Assembly: GCA_943788725.1 (NCBI GenBank)
Contig: CALSRJ010000006.1
Span: forward strand, 124,001-188,000
DNA from: an uncultured Flavobacteriales bacterium
GTDB lineage: Bacteria > Bacteroidota > Bacteroidia > Flavobacteriales_G > Salibacteraceae
Length of the DNA: 64,000 nucleotides
Direction of reading: 5' to 3'
Part shown: one piece after another, positions 63,478 through 64,000 of the stretch
Layout of the letters: the number at the start of each line of letters is the position of its first letter
Numbering within the stretch: the stretch's first letter is position 1
Notes under the pieces: generated by a model
Told to the model about the DNA's origin: nothing
Database searches by the model: none
Seen by the model: the letters and a program-made list of their open reading frames with translations, nothing else
Program-made: the position numbers and the translations under genes

Positions 63478-64000
63478 AGTTTCTATTCATAGGCGGAAAC
63501 GGAAGGTCAGGCACATCGATGCTGCAAGACCTGCTGTGCAGGCATCCAAAGATCGCAGGTGGACCCGAATTCACCTTCACGAAGCCCCTTTTGCAGCTCC
63601 ACCGGCAGATGGCCAAAGACAAATTTCTCGAGCGCAACAAGGGCTACTACGATCGCGATGTGCTCGATGCCCGCTTTCGTTCCTTCTACGAGACCTACTT
63701 TGATGCACTGGCCAAGGAACACCCCAATGCTAGCTACCTCTCTGAAAAGACACCCGACAACATCGACGTGATGGTAGACCTGCTGACCTTGTTTCCAGAA
63801 GCGCGCTTTTTATTTGTGTATCGAGACGGTCGCGATGTGGTGCTTTCGAATCGCAACGTGTACCAACGCGCTCCCGAACAACTCGACCCCTCTCATTTCA
63901 CGCTGGCTAGGCTTTCGAAGCGCTGGAAAGAAACCATCGACCTTCGGCGGAAGGTTCCCGCTTCTTTGAATGATCGCATCTTGGATGTTCGTTACGAAGA
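63474..64000 (+). CDS. Sulfotransferase family protein (3' end beyond window)
   Basis: Open to the window end, at least 175 residues. The N-terminal PAPS loop is FIGGNGRSGTSMLQDLL, and the 3'-phosphate region is FLFVYRDGRDVVLSNRNVY. ATG 63474 overlaps the Wzt-like stop by four bases, so it is cotranscribed with the exporter, pointing to sulfation of the exported glycan. The gene is incomplete only because the window ends. Confidence 0.85.
   Translation, partial: MKFLFIGGNGRSGTSMLQDLLCRHPKIAGGPEFTFTKPLLQLHRQMAKDKFLERNKGYYDRDVLDARFRSFYETYFDALAKEHPNASYLSEKTPDNIDVMVDLLTLFPEARFLFVYRDGRDVVLSNRNVYQRAPEQLDPSHFTLARLSKRWKETIDLRRKVPASLNDRILDVRYE

Overview
The window is a bacterial chromosome segment that looks like Bacteroidota, most probably a Flavobacteriales-type marine or aquatic lineage. 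The evidence is type IX secretion (T9SS) machinery of the PorV/PorU kind, proteins carrying T9SS type A and type B C-terminal sorting signals, Bacteroidota-style TAnnTTTG promoter elements, short-chain L-threonine dehydrogenase, bifunctional phosphoglucose/phosphomannose isomerase and a CarH-type carotenoid locus. Most of it is dense core genome with many 4-base ATGA/GTGA overlaps. No rRNA, tRNA or CRISPR array was recognised.

Layout. 1-2177: the lptB 3' part with an unusual zinc-ribbon tail, then purS and pssA. 2280-8465: a PorV2/PorU2-type T9SS pair, with the PorU2-like sortase carrying a one-base frameshift. 8637-13501: exonuclease, hypothetical protein, serine hydrolase, sugar-phosphate isomerase, lysS. 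13591-15088: heptanucleotide array plus a dispersed hairpin repeat split by IS110-family copy 1. 15091-25270: T9SS type B PKD protein, PrsW-like protease, gpsA, PAS histidine kinase, uvrC. 25406-33967: a CarH/LitR-like MerR regulator followed by a ten-gene run (ECF sigma, crtI, crtB, unknown, idi, PTPS, folE, SDR, flavin reductase, photolyase). 33990-38200: split phenylacetyl-CoA epoxidase genes (paaB, paaA; then paaE) around IS110 copy 2. 38279-51497: tdh, MORN/YwqK protein, cysS, glutaminyl-cyclase-like M28 lipoprotein, PAP2, polA, two exported unknowns, yicC, gmk, nadD, a tandem dispersed repeat, thiL. 51643-64000: uspA, a possible small RNA with terminator, and envelope or surface-glycan genes (methyltransferase, two sulfotransferases, glycosyltransferase, Wzm/Wzt ABC exporter) around pepP and a broken T9SS type A PKD gene.

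Two systems stand out. First, the 25.4-34.0 kb block reads as a light-induced photoprotection and photorepair operon. A B12-binding CarH-like repressor faces an ECF sigma factor with a clean promoter set in a cluster of TGTTTA/TAAACA motifs. The operon joins carotenoid synthesis to the three enzymes of a tetrahydrobiopterin-like pathway, a flavin reductase and a DNA photolyase. Second, two near-identical 1.23-kb IS110 elements each carry a conserved 173-base 5' non-coding region. It can be read as a bridge RNA: its loops match both halves of the target (a REP-like hairpin repeat) and the element's own end junction. An uninterrupted version of the target lies in the same window near 49.8 kb, which allowed the element ends to be placed.
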